From NCBI GenBank assembly GCA_016124425.1, contig WGNT01000042.1:1-64000 (forward strand): a stretch of 64,000 nt of DNA. Reading direction: 5' to 3'. Source of the DNA: Cytophagales bacterium (GTDB lineage: Bacteria; Bacteroidota; Bacteroidia; Cytophagales; Cyclobacteriaceae). The position numbers and the translations under genes were made by a program. Below are positions 1 through 10,097 of the stretch, in pieces (position 1 is the stretch's first letter; each line of letters starts with the position of its first letter). The notes below the pieces were generated by a model. It was given only the letters and a program-made list of their open reading frames with translations. It did not search any database and had not been told where the DNA came from.

Positions 1-55
1 TCGAACTCCCATCAACGGTTTTGGAGACAGCTATTCTGCCATTGAACTACGCCCG
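1..55 (-). tRNA. tRNA-Trp(CCA), 3' end cut off by the window edge
   Basis: Reverse complement CGGGCGTAGTTCAATGGCAGAATAGCTGTCTCCAAAACC...GGGAGTTCGA; 7-nt anticodon loop CTCCAAA gives CCA. Its position next to tuf matches the usual tuf-trpT-secE order. Confidence 0.88.
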
Positions 56-109
56 TATTTACCTATTCTTTTACGGAACGCAAAAGTAGGTATTAATGTC
101 CTAAGAAAC

Positions 110-142
110 AAATGCGATTCTGAAAAATCCAGAATCGCATTT
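110..142 (-). terminator. Hairpin downstream of tuf (terminator or processing site)
   Basis: Perfect 13-bp arms AAATGCGATTCTG / CAGAATCGCATTT with a 7-nt loop, followed on the minus strand by a T-rich stretch. Confidence 0.65.
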
Positions 143-165
143 GATAATCTATAAAACAGATCTGA

Positions 166-1353
166 TTAATCTAGAATCTCTGTAACCTGACCGGCACCTA
201 CTGTTCTACCTCCCTCTCGGATGGCGAATCGAAGACCTTTTTCCAAAGCAACAGTGCTCAATAAATTCACCTCTATGGTAACGTTGTCACCAGGCATTAC
301 CATCTCCACGTTTTCAGGAAGCGTTATCTCACCAGTTACGTCTGTTGTTCTTAAGTAGAACTGCGGACGGTATCTGTTGAAGAACGGCGTATGACGTCCA
401 CCTTCTTCTTTCGAAAGAACGTAAACTTCTGCTTTGAAGTGAGCATGTGGCTTAACAGACCCCGGCTTACAGATAATCATCCCTCTTCTAATTTGAGATT
501 TTTCGATACCTCTTAGCAACAAACCTACGTTGTCGCCAGCCTCACCTCTATCCAAAATCTTACGGAACATTTCCACGCCAGTCACTGTAGACTTCAATCC
601 CTCAGCACCCATACCGATGATATCAACTCCTTCACCGGAATTGACAACACCTCGTTCTATTCTTCCGGTAGCAACAGTTCCACGTCCGGTAATAGAGAAA
701 ACGTCTTCAACGGGCATCAAAAATTCCTTGTCAATAGCACGCTCAGGAAGTGGGATATGCTCATCTACAGCATCCATCAATTCCATTACTGTAGCTTCCC
801 ACTTATCTTCACCATTAAGCGCACCAAGTGCAGATCCTGCGATAACTGGAATATTGTCACCGTCAAACTCATAGAACGAAAGTAATTCCCGTACTTCCAT
901 TTCAACAAGCTCAAGAAGTTCTGGATCATCTACCAAATCAACCTTGTTCATGAAAACAACCAACGCAGGTACACCTACCTGACGGGCCAATAGAATGTGC
1001 TCTCTAGTTTGAGGCATAGGTCCATCAGTCGCCGCAACGACCAAGATAGCACCGTCCATCTGGGCGGCACCCGTTACCATGTTTTTAACATAGTCAGCGT
1101 GACCTGGACAGTCTACGTGAGCGTAGTGCCTCTTTTCAGTCTGGTACTCTACGTGCGAGGTGTTAATTGTAATACCTCTTTCTTTTTCTTCGGGAGCGTT
1201 GTCGATAGAAGCGAAGTCTCTTAATTCTGAAAGACCCTTCCTTGCCAATACCGTAGTAATGGCAGCAGTCAAAGTAGTCTTTCCATGATCGACGTGACCA
1301 ATCGTACCTATGTTAACGTGTGGTTTGGAACGGTCAAAGGTTGCTTTTGCCAT
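166..1353 (-). CDS. tuf: Elongation factor Tu
   Basis: 395-aa ORF with [26 protein letters not shown] and NKVD motifs. Confidence 0.99.
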   Translation of the reverse strand: MAKATFDRSKPHVNIGTIGHVDHGKTTLTAAITTVLARKGLSELRDFASIDNAPEEKERGITINTSHVEYQTEKRHYAHVDCPGHADYVKNMVTGAAQMDGAILVVAATDGPMPQTREHILLARQVGVPALVVFMNKVDLVDDPELLELVEMEVRELLSFYEFDGDNIPVIAGSALGALNGEDKWEATVMELMDAVDEHIPLPERAIDKEFLMPVEDVFSITGRGTVATGRIERGVVNSGEGVDIIGMGAEGLKSTVTGVEMFRKILDRGEAGDNVGLLLRGIEKSQIRRGMIICKPGSVKPHAHFKAEVYVLSKEEGGRHTPFFNRYRPQFYLRTTDVTGEITLPENVEMVMPGDNVTIEVNLLSTVALEKGLRFAIREGGRTVGAGQVTEILD

Positions 1354-1413
1354 GCGTGAAAATCCTTTGTTTAGTTAATGATAAAATTTCGTTTGTTTTT
1401 AATCAATGTATCG

Positions 1414-1485
1414 AGCCAACGACGGGATTTGAACCCGTGACCTCTTCCTTACCAAGGAAGCACTCTACCCCTGAGCTACGTCGGC
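1414..1485 (-). tRNA. tRNA-Thr(GGT)
   Basis: Cloverleaf GCCGACGTAGCTCAGGGG...CTTCCTTGGTAAGGAAG...GGTTCAAATCC...GTTGGC; anticodon GGT. Confidence 0.95.
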
Positions 1486-1517
1486 TATTAACATTAGTAA
1501 TGCTCCTAAAAGCATAG

Positions 1518-1590
1518 AGCGGGAGACGAGGCTCGAACCCGCGACCTGCAGCTTGGAAGGCTGCCGCTCTACCAACTGAGCTACTCCCGC
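1518..1590 (-). tRNA. tRNA-Gly(TCC)
   Basis: Cloverleaf GCGGGAGTAGCTCAGTTGGTAGAGC...CCTTCCAAG...GGTTCGAGCC...CTCCCGC; anticodon TCC. Confidence 0.95.
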
Positions 1591-1710
1591 TTTTTGATTG
1601 TTATTGCCTAAAATGGGCAACAAATTGGTAAAATTGAATGGCAAATTTATACTAAAATTCTAGAATAAACTACCCTAACTTAAATATCTCAATGAGAAAT
1701 CTTTAACTAG

Positions 1711-1793
1711 TGGGGGAAACAGGATTCGAACCTGTGAAGACATAAGTCAACGGATTTACAGTCCGTCCCAGTTGGCCGCTTTGGTATTCCCCC
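1711..1793 (-). tRNA. tRNA-Tyr(GTA)
   Basis: GGGGGAATACCAAAGCGGCCAACTGGGACGGACTGTAAATCCGTTG... with a long variable arm; anticodon GTA. Confidence 0.95.
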
Positions 1794-1933
1794 AACTATT
1801 TCGTGCTAGATAATTTTCTTGCTTATCTTAACGGATGGCAAAATTATACCCTTTTCTCTAACATTCAAAACAATCCAAAAAAAATAATTTGATTTTAGCA
1901 GACTGCCCGATTACTGTTTTCAAAATCAGTCGC

Positions 1934-4537
1934 TTAATTTTGTTCAAGATAAGGTTCTAAAAAAAACTGCTGATAATTCCTTACCAGTTCATCGGTTTCG
2001 TTCTTATGGATTTTAACCAGTGCTTCTAAAATGTTAGCCTCATCTATGAATCCAAAGATGGACTGAAACGCGGTCAAACGGATGTAATTCGCAGGATGGC
2101 TTCTGGCTAACGCCAAAAGCTTCTCTATGGCAGTTTCTTTCTCCGTGCCTGTAACGGCTGCAAAATAATCCCCATAATAACCCACAAAATAGTACAAAGA
2201 CTCTCGTGTCAACCGGTCCAGTTTTTCATGGAACCAAGCTGACTGGGTACTGTCCTGAACCTGTGTCAGGTAATCCGCAAGCGGCACTACCATCCGTATG
2301 TTTGTCTCTCCCTCTAGTTGTTCGAAAACTCCTCGTTTTGGTACGGATTCATCTTCCAAGTCCATCAGTGCAGTAAGGGCAGCGCCTGCTACTACATAAG
2401 AGGGTTCTGCTACCATCGCCGTGATAAGAGGTAGGTGCTCCTGTCCGTTTAAGGTGCCAAGAAGAGATATGGCCGCCCCACGTACCTCGTTATTCGGGTC
2501 TTCGTGGGCCAAACGGACAAGTATGGTCTCCATCTGAATATCCACTTCTTCCTCGGCCATAACTTGGGAAATCCTACTCAGCGCAAGCCCTCTCACCTCG
2601 TGGAAGGTGTCGCCTAATCCTTGAAGAATCACATCCTTCCATTCGCGTGCATCTACATGCAAAGAGGTAAGACTATCCAATGCTTCAAGCCGGGAGACTC
2701 CTGATTTGGCGTGGTTAAACTGGCTTAAAAGTTTTTCCATGCCCCTGTTCGTCTCCTTTTTGGCTAACAGCTCGCTGTATTCATCTACAAGGATCAGGTC
2801 CGCCTGGGCGCTGTTTTCAATCACAAACTGCTGAACCCCTTCCTCCATCCAATAGGTCTTTTCTTCCCGTTTCCCATGCTTATATACCGCAACCTTTATC
2901 GGCAGTCGATATAGCGGAGTGGCGGATAGGTCCTGCTTCTGCCGCACAGTGAGCAGCTGATTTCCCGGTCCGGAAGCATCTACAGTGATTTCTAAGATCG
3001 GATGACCCGAAGCCAGAAACCATTGGTTAAAAAACCAATTTAAATCCTTTCCTGTGACTTCCTCAAAGGCTAAACGAAGATCATGAACTTCTACGCTAGT
3101 ATATGCGTGGGTTGTCAAATACCGATTCAATGACGCATAGAACGCTTCATCACCGAGCATCCTGCGTAGCATATGAAGTATCCGTCCACCTTTGGCATAG
3201 CTATGACTATCAAACATGTCTTCTTTATCCTCATAATGATAGCGTATCAGGTCTACCTGCTTTTCCTGGGACTCGTCAAAATATTGTTCCATCGCGTCAA
3301 TGTGGTGGATATCTGCCCTGTCTCTGCCAAATTTGTATTCGAACCAGAGGTATTCGGAATAATCTGCAAAGGCCTCGTTCAATGGCAGATTTGACCATGA
3401 CTCCGTAGTAACCAAATTACCGAACCACTGATGAAAAAGTTCGTGAGCAATAATATAGTCCCATTCACTGTCTAACGCCTCACGCTCATCAAGATTTAAT
3501 CCCTCCATAAAGATAGATACAGTTGTATTTTCCATCGCCCCTGATACAAAGTCCCTGACTACTACCTGATCATATTTCTGCCAAGGATAGGCAACACCTA
3601 GAAGGCTGGAAAAAAATCCAATCATTTCCGGAGTGTTGCGAAACACCGTCTCTGCTCCTTTTGCATATTCCTTTTCTACGTAATAGTTGACCGGCAATCC
3701 TTTCCATGTGTCCACTATTTGTGCAAAATCACCGACAACGAACGCCGACAGATAAGGTGCATGTGGGATATCCATTACCCAATGGTCCGTTCTTGTTCCA
3801 TCAAGATGGTTTACCTGATCCACCAGTTCCCCATTGCTAACGGATATGAAGCGTTCAGGTACCCTAAGCTTAAAGTCGTGCGTCTGCCGTTCATTTGGGC
3901 TGTCGATTGTGGGAAACCATTTCGAGTTGAACTCGGTCTCTCCCTGAGTCCATATCTGTACAGGCTTAGCTTCATCTCCCTCCGGATTAATAAAATAAGC
4001 ACCTTTTGTATCCGTAATGGCTGCACTTCCCGTCTCGGTCGTATCTTCAGGTTTGGCAGTATATCTTATACCTATACGTAGGGTATCTGCTGCCGAATAG
4101 GTGTTTTGAAGGAATATCGTTACCTTCTTCATATCATACCTGAAGGAAAGTGGCGTCATCTCGCCGGAATCATCCCGCCACACATCCGCTATATCAAAAT
4201 CCTTAGCGTCAAGTTCAAGCACTTGCTGATCGTAGAAATACGGCTTTAACGTTAATTCCGCGGTACCCTTAACGAAGCGGTTTTTGTAGTCAAAAGCCAA
4301 GTCTAAAGAAGTGTGAATAAGGTCAAATTTCCTCTCCCTACTCGCCCTGTACCCAATTAAGTCTCTCTCCTTTGCACGCATAAGAGAATCTGGCGCATTT
4401 GAGATCACCATCTCTAGAGGTGCCGTTACCGCATTTTCCAAAATTGGTGGCTCACTGACAACTTGTGTGTTTTTACAGGCAAAAAAGATCAAAAAAGACC
4501 CAACTAATAGCGTACATAGATTTGAAGAATAGCGCAT
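1934..4537 (-). CDS. M1 family aminopeptidase, lipoprotein, with C-terminal HEAT-like region
   Basis: GAMEN motif (VSGAMENTT) and zinc motif HELFHQWFGNLVT; N-terminal lipobox-like LIFFAC. Confidence 0.95.
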   Translation of the reverse strand: MRYSSNLCTLLVGSFLIFFACKNTQVVSEPPILENAVTAPLEMVISNAPDSLMRAKERDLIGYRASRERKFDLIHTSLDLAFDYKNRFVKGTAELTLKPYFYDQQVLELDAKDFDIADVWRDDSGEMTPLSFRYDMKKVTIFLQNTYSAADTLRIGIRYTAKPEDTTETGSAAITDTKGAYFINPEGDEAKPVQIWTQGETEFNSKWFPTIDSPNERQTHDFKLRVPERFISVSNGELVDQVNHLDGTRTDHWVMDIPHAPYLSAFVVGDFAQIVDTWKGLPVNYYVEKEYAKGAETVFRNTPEMIGFFSSLLGVAYPWQKYDQVVVRDFVSGAMENTTVSIFMEGLNLDEREALDSEWDYIIAHELFHQWFGNLVTTESWSNLPLNEAFADYSEYLWFEYKFGRDRADIHHIDAMEQYFDESQEKQVDLIRYHYEDKEDMFDSHSYAKGGRILHMLRRMLGDEAFYASLNRYLTTHAYTSVEVHDLRLAFEEVTGKDLNWFFNQWFLASGHPILEITVDASGPGNQLLTVRQKQDLSATPLYRLPIKVAVYKHGKREEKTYWMEEGVQQFVIENSAQADLILVDEYSELLAKKETNRGMEKLLSQFNHAKSGVSRLEALDSLTSLHVDAREWKDVILQGLGDTFHEVRGLALSRISQVMAEEEVDIQMETILVRLAHEDPNNEVRGAAISLLGTLNGQEHLPLITAMVAEPSYVVAGAALTALMDLEDESVPKRGVFEQLEGETNIRMVVPLADYLTQVQDSTQSAWFHEKLDRLTRESLYYFVGYYGDYFAAVTGTEKETAIEKLLALARSHPANYIRLTAFQSIFGFIDEANILEALVKIHKNETDELVRNYQQFFLEPYLEQN

Positions 4538-4668
4538 ATTTTTCGAAAATAATTTTCCAAGAAGGATTAATGTATTAAGTTTCTGCCATGATACCAGCCC
4601 AAAGTCCTGTTAGTAAATTATCATCGGTCAACAAGATAAATCACCCGCCTTGCTAGAAATGAAACGAA

Positions 4669-5163
4669 ATGTATGAAGTAAAATTGAAAAATGAGGTTCT
4701 CCAAGTTGAAAAAAACAAGGATGGGGTTAAAGTAAATGGTCAATATGTTTTGATGGATAATGTCAAAAGTGGCCACAAAACGTTTCATGTGCTGATAGAC
4801 AATACCTCTATGACGTTGGAATTGGTATCATGGGATCCGTTGTCACGAATGATTTCCCTCATCGTAAATGGAAAGGCAGTAGATGCCCAGGTAAGCAATG
4901 AACAGGATTTGCTCTTGGAAAAGCTGGGAATTGCCCAAACGAAGGTGCATCTTGCGTCGGAAATCAAGGCCCCGATGCCCGGCTTGATATTGGACGTCCT
5001 AGTTAATGAGGGGGATACCATCCAAAAAGGAGACGTTCTTTTGGTGCTTGAGGCGATGAAAATGGAAAATTCCATCAAAGCGTCCAGTGCCGGAGTTGTC
5101 AAAACGGTTTTGGTGGAAATTGGTCAAAGCGTGGAAAAAAACCAGGTAATGATCCAATTTTAG
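4669..5163 (+). CDS. Biotin/lipoyl-binding carrier protein (BCCP-type)
   Basis: C-terminal biotinylation motif VLEAMKMENSIKA in a biotinyl-domain fold (APMPGLILDVLVNEGDTIQKGD). Confidence 0.92.
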   Translation: MYEVKLKNEVLQVEKNKDGVKVNGQYVLMDNVKSGHKTFHVLIDNTSMTLELVSWDPLSRMISLIVNGKAVDAQVSNEQDLLLEKLGIAQTKVHLASEIKAPMPGLILDVLVNEGDTIQKGDVLLVLEAMKMENSIKASSAGVVKTVLVEIGQSVEKNQVMIQF

Positions 5164-5385
5164 TGATCAGATATAGTTTTGTAAAAAACAAGAATTTATC
5201 TTTGTCCGGTTTTATTCGGGAAGTTTCTCGATTGATCATCGTTTCAAAGCCCATACATAATGTGCGGAATCTTCGGTAGATATCGTAAGGTGAAAGCTGA
5301 TTATAAACCGATTAGCACGCCATGCTACCGGAATAAAGCAAAGCATTGGCAAATTTTTAATACATTGTAAACAAACCTTAGACTG

Positions 5386-6096
5386 ATGAAATACAAGAGA
5401 ATCCTCCTCAAACTTAGCGGAGAAGCCCTCATGGGTGATAATTCCTATGGCATTGATCCAAAAAGATTGCAGCAGTATGCGGAAGAAATCCGGGCGGTTC
5501 GTGATCAGGGCGTCGAAATTGCCGTAGTTATCGGGGGAGGCAATATTTTTAGAGGAGTGCAGGCGGGTAATGTCGGAATAGACCGGGTACAGGGTGATTA
5601 TATGGGCATGTTGGCTACGTTGATCAACGCGATGGCCATTCAAAGCGCACTGGAACAAAACGGCATGTTTACGCGTCTTATGTCGGGTATAAAGGTGGAA
5701 AGCGTATGTGAACCTTTCATTCGCCGAAGGGCAATTAGACATCTCGAAAAGGGCCGCATTGTAATCTTCGGTGCGGGCATTGGAAACCCTTATTTTACCA
5801 CCGATTCTACCGCCAGTCTAAGAGCAATAGAAATAGAAGCCGAGGTCGTTCTAAAGGGCACTCGCGTCGACGGTGTATACACGGCAGATCCTGAAAAAGA
5901 CCCTACTGCCACAAGGTATGCGACCATCTCATTTCAAGAAGTGTATGAGAAAAACCTCAATGTTATGGATATGACCGCTTTTACACTTTGCCAAGAAAAT
6001 AACCTCCCGATCATTGTTTTTGATATGAATAAAAAAGACAACCTCATCCGCCTCGTGGAAGGAAAAGATGTCGGGACCTTAATAACTTCTAATTAA
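5386..6096 (+). CDS. pyrH: UMP kinase
   Basis: [25 protein letters not shown] and [19 protein letters not shown]; followed by frr. Confidence 0.98.
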   Translation: MKYKRILLKLSGEALMGDNSYGIDPKRLQQYAEEIRAVRDQGVEIAVVIGGGNIFRGVQAGNVGIDRVQGDYMGMLATLINAMAIQSALEQNGMFTRLMSGIKVESVCEPFIRRRAIRHLEKGRIVIFGAGIGNPYFTTDSTASLRAIEIEAEVVLKGTRVDGVYTADPEKDPTATRYATISFQEVYEKNLNVMDMTAFTLCQENNLPIIVFDMNKKDNLIRLVEGKDVGTLITSN

Positions 6097-6109
6097 GCAA
6101 AAACTTACC

Positions 6110-6670
6110 ATGGAAGAAATTCAATTATACCTCGAAGAAGCTGAGTCGCTCATGAAAAAAGCTGTAGACCATACGGCTGCTGAGCTGGTAAAAATAAGAG
6201 CAGGCAAAGCCATGCCGAATTTTCTGGACGGAATAGTGGTCTCCTACTATGGTGCACCTACGCCACTTCAGCAAGTAGCTTCTGTCACTACGCCAGATGC
6301 CCGGACGCTCGCCATCAAACCTTGGGAGAAAAATCTGATCCCGGAAATCGAAAAGGCCATAATCAACTCCGACTTGGGACTTAATCCGCAAAATAACGGC
6401 GAGATGATTATGCTAACTATCCCTCCCCTTACCGAGGAGCGCCGAAGAAACTTGGTAAAGCAAGTGAAAAACGAATGTGAAAATGGTAAGATAAGCATTC
6501 GATCGGTAAGGAAAGACACCAACGAAGCCTTACGAAAACTGCAAAAAGAGGGTGCCCCTGAGGATGAGGTAAAACGTGCAGAAGACATGGTGCAGAAATT
6601 TACCGACAAATTTTCAAGCAAGATTGATGACCATTTTGCCAAAAAAGAAGAAGAAATAATGAAAGTGTAA
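6110..6670 (+). CDS. frr: Ribosome recycling factor
   Basis: LVKIRAGKAMPNFLDGIVVSYYG...PPLTEERRRNLVKQVK; pyrH-frr order. Confidence 0.98.
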   Translation: MEEIQLYLEEAESLMKKAVDHTAAELVKIRAGKAMPNFLDGIVVSYYGAPTPLQQVASVTTPDARTLAIKPWEKNLIPEIEKAIINSDLGLNPQNNGEMIMLTIPPLTEERRRNLVKQVKNECENGKISIRSVRKDTNEALRKLQKEGAPEDEVKRAEDMVQKFTDKFSSKIDDHFAKKEEEIMKV

Positions 6671-6683
6671 TTGGCTTAACAAA

Positions 6684-6709
6684 AAGGCGGCACATGCCGC
6701 CTTCTTTTT
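6684..6709 (+). terminator. Rho-independent terminator after frr
   Basis: AAGGCGGCACATGCCGCCTT followed by CTTTTTG. Confidence 0.85.
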
Positions 6710-6910
6710 GTAACTGTGCTAGAAAATAGCTGACATATTTTTTGATAGGAGGAAATTGGTTGGATGTGGATTTTTGTCAAAAACAATCAGAAAGGCTGCA
6801 TTGACTTGGAAAAAATAAAGAACAGACAGCCATGAGCTGACTATTCTTTCCTGTAGTAAACCTTACAATACAAAGATACGGAAACCACTCCTAAAACAAA
6901 AGCATTCGCT

Positions 6911-9544
6911 CTAGTTGACATTGATAAACGTGGCTATTCCAAGGCGCGGGCCCGACCGCACAAACGTTCCGTTTTCAAATCCCGCGGCAAATTCCACACG
7001 GAAGATTCTCCATAAATTATCAAGGGAATACCCTACTTCCACGTAGTGCGGGGAATAGGTGGTTTTTAGATAGTTAAGAAATAGGTTTTCCCTAACTCCG
7101 CTAAAACGTAACATAGGGAGCTGGGTGAATAAGAACTTTCTAAACTGATAATGGAAGATTCCACCAAGGTAACTTCCATCCGTACTATATTGATAGTAGT
7201 CAAGTAAGCGGTATGCCGACGCGGCTCCCATACTGCTTAACACCGTGCGGTTGCCGCCGAAGTGCTTAAAATCCATAAAATAAAGCTGCGATGCATCTAG
7301 GAACCTACCTGCATTGAGATTGATGTCCAAGGTCCCGCTTACACCAAAAGAATATGCGTGCCTAAACCCAAAATCCAGATGGTCAAATCTTGACGACTGC
7401 GGGGAATTAGCTATTGGTATACCTTTATTGTAAGAAACGCTTACTTCCGGAGCAGATTCATAGATGGCATACCTTCTATTGTTCCTTGTAGCATACTTTA
7501 ATCCGGGCCGCCAAACAATATGAGTCCTCCACAAAACCGAGCTGTGGTCGATGAAGTTAGCATCAGTCGCTGATACATTGGAAGGTTTATTGGGCATGAA
7601 TTGTTGCTGATCCGCTCTTCGTAGACCAGAGACGGAGGAGTTTTCTAGAAAATACCGATTTGCAAACTCCAAACCGGTACCAAAAACAAGACTTGAATTT
7701 ACACCCCTTTCCCAATCCAACCGTACATACTCCTGCTCATACAACCTCATCCAGTTTTCATGAAGCAGCAACGAATATGCTGTATTCACCCACTCTGAAA
7801 TGGGTTCTTCCCGATTCAGTTGGAATACAAATCGACCTCCTTCTACGGCTAGTTGCGAATAAGACTCTCCCTTTCTAAGCAGACCTGTTGTGGAAAGTCT
7901 GCCGTAGAGCGTACGACTTGAAAAACCGTATCTAGCCTCAGGCCTAAGTAAGACCTGTTTTGTTTTATATTGAATGCTATCCGGTAGCTTTTCGCGCTTC
8001 CTCACCCGCATATATGCGGCTAGTCCTACTTTAAATCCCTCTACCGCGTTAAACCCCATTTTGCCTGCGTTCGGATCAAAGCCAGCGGATATCCCATTTC
8101 CGAAAAAATAGTCTCCTCCTACTAAAACATCCAAGGGTGTGAATTTCCGCTTTATCCGTGAGCTTGTACTATCAGCAGAAGCCATCTTGGCGGATTCAGC
8201 CTTTGCCAAGCTGTCATCCCGTTGATAGCCTCTTATCTCTTCAGGTGTCAATGCAACCGGCCTTATGCTATCCCAAAACGTGAGCCCACGTTTGCTCGCC
8301 AAGCTATCTATGGTATAGTTTCGCTCTCGTACTAGCTCATTGTTTTCTCTTTCCAATGTTACTTCCTTTTCATAGGTCCGGATCATTTTTCGGAAGTCTT
8401 TCTGGGACATTTTTTCGGCTGAGGCCAATTGATCGGCAATGGAGGTCCGTTTGTCAAACTTGTCCACGGTAACGGGTAGTGCCTCCACCTTTTCATCCAA
8501 CAGAATGGTTTCTGCATTCAAATCAGGGTTCAGCTCCAACTCGTATTCACCGGTAGATGCCAGGTATTGAAACTCCCCTTCAAACCCAAAAAACTTACCA
8601 CTGATATGGTAGGTGTGGGTGACAGGCAACCATACATTCTCTTGTATGGGTGCATATTGTTGTTTGGCCCGAATCTTAAATCCAAAATAGGAGGTCTTCA
8701 AATCAAAACTATGAATGGCCCATAGATCCTCGATGATATAGATATACCCATCAAATACTTGCTCTCCAGCAGACCTTGGACATACCCGGATCTTGTTGAC
8801 CAATACGCCGTTATCCATGAACGAACCCATAAATTGAAACCTGTAGTAGGAAAAAGCCATTTTCGATAAGGGAGATATAATCTCGACTACATTATCCTGA
8901 TAAAGCGTTACCCCAATATACGGTGCGGGAGATGTTTGCATATCGTCACCCGTGGTACGAATACCAATAACCTTTTCTTCCAAGCTGTTTGGTTGGGTAA
9001 AGGTAATTTCAGAAAGGGACTCTGTAGTGTAGGCCTCATTGAGGTTAAGGCCTTCCGATGCCAGTTTTTTTCGAAGAAAAAAAGGGGCGTCTGTAAGCTT
9101 CCCTGTACCTTTTAAATATACCTTCATTGTGTAACGGTCGATCAGAAGCCGGTGAAAATCAGCTTTAGCAATAGCGCGGCGCATTACTGTCAAAGCGGGA
9201 TCTTCCTGTTTGCTGTTTACAGTCACCTCCTTCATCGCATATACCTGCTCTTCCAAAACAATAGCAACATCTACCCATTCTTGGTTTATCTCTACGGTCC
9301 TCAGCGCGGACTTGAATCCCATAAACTGAACCCATAGATCATAAACGCCCGGTTTCAGTTCAAGCTGAAAAAATCCGTCAGCATTTGCCGGAGCTCCATC
9401 GCCCGTATTCCGGACAAAGACAGAGGCAAAAGGCAGTGGATCCCCTTCCTCGTTACGGATAAACCCGCGTACGCCCTGACCAAATCCCTGAAGCGCTGTC
9501 AAGAACATTAGGGCAAACAAGAGAAACAACGTCCCTATTTTCAT
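6911..9544 (-). CDS. DUF5686-like outer membrane protein with CarboxypepD_reg-like N-terminal domain
   Basis: Signal peptide MKIGTLFLLFALMFLTALQGFGQGVRGFIRNEEGDPLPFASV...; DUF5686-like organisation with long C-terminal beta-rich region. The listed ORF starts at 9646, but the signal peptide starts at M35 (9544). Confidence 0.85.
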   Translation of the reverse strand: MKIGTLFLLFALMFLTALQGFGQGVRGFIRNEEGDPLPFASVFVRNTGDGAPANADGFFQLELKPGVYDLWVQFMGFKSALRTVEINQEWVDVAIVLEEQVYAMKEVTVNSKQEDPALTVMRRAIAKADFHRLLIDRYTMKVYLKGTGKLTDAPFFLRKKLASEGLNLNEAYTTESLSEITFTQPNSLEEKVIGIRTTGDDMQTSPAPYIGVTLYQDNVVEIISPLSKMAFSYYRFQFMGSFMDNGVLVNKIRVCPRSAGEQVFDGYIYIIEDLWAIHSFDLKTSYFGFKIRAKQQYAPIQENVWLPVTHTYHISGKFFGFEGEFQYLASTGEYELELNPDLNAETILLDEKVEALPVTVDKFDKRTSIADQLASAEKMSQKDFRKMIRTYEKEVTLERENNELVRERNYTIDSLASKRGLTFWDSIRPVALTPEEIRGYQRDDSLAKAESAKMASADSTSSRIKRKFTPLDVLVGGDYFFGNGISAGFDPNAGKMGFNAVEGFKVGLAAYMRVRKREKLPDSIQYKTKQVLLRPEARYGFSSRTLYGRLSTTGLLRKGESYSQLAVEGGRFVFQLNREEPISEWVNTAYSLLLHENWMRLYEQEYVRLDWERGVNSSLVFGTGLEFANRYFLENSSVSGLRRADQQQFMPNKPSNVSATDANFIDHSSVLWRTHIVWRPGLKYATRNNRRYAIYESAPEVSVSYNKGIPIANSPQSSRFDHLDFGFRHAYSFGVSGTLDINLNAGRFLDASQLYFMDFKHFGGNRTVLSSMGAASAYRLLDYYQYSTDGSYLGGIFHYQFRKFLFTQLPMLRFSGVRENLFLNYLKTTYSPHYVEVGYSLDNLWRIFRVEFAAGFENGTFVRSGPRLGIATFINVN

Positions 9545-9646
9545 TTGTTTATAATTTGATTTTAATAGGCCAGAACTTGTCCCGATCTGTCGGGGTGGAA
9601 TCTTCGCATCCATTATAATCATCCCTTCGTGTGAGGTTCTCCTCAT

Positions 9647-9669
9647 GCCTGCCTGTCCGATAGGCAGGC
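9647..9669. repeat. Small palindromic element GCCTGCCT-N7-AGGCAGGC
   Basis: Perfect 8-bp arms around GTCCGAT. The same CCTGCCT/AGGCAGG core recurs at 36285-36302. Confidence 0.6.
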
Positions 9670-10097
9670 TGGATTTCCGAAGCGAATTCGATTCTTAACC
9701 ATTAACCGCAACGAACCGCAGGCCATAAAGTTCCGGTTTCGAGTACATCTATCAAACTACTAATTGAAGATAAAAAGGTATTCAATTATCGGTCAACTCC
9801 TAATTTTTTAATATTATTTTTGCTAATTAAACTTGAGAAAAAACGGATGTTTTATGATCTTTTTTTTCAACCACGAATTTAGGGAATCAACAAAGGTTAG
9901 CTAAGAACACTAAAAAAGATTTAACTAAGATTAACTTCCTTTGACGAATCGTTAAAAAAGACGCACAACTTCGCTTGTATTGGAGAATTCGCCAAAATAT
10001 CTCCCTATAGATAATGATTGTGTAAAATAAATATTCCTGTCATATTTAAGGTGTTATTTTAACAATCAATAAATCTATTACTCTAATCAAACTACGT

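Noticed and set aside
530-1224. Plus-strand ORFs of 114 and 75 aa opposite tuf
   Set aside because: Antisense to a certain tuf gene; Ser/Thr/Pro-rich shadow translation.
3103-4081. Plus-strand ORFs of 73-120 aa opposite the M1 aminopeptidase
   Set aside because: Shadow ORFs in the reverse frame of a well-supported gene; no domain motifs.
5236-5742. 168-aa minus-strand ORF
   Set aside because: Mostly antisense to pyrH and without recognisable motifs.
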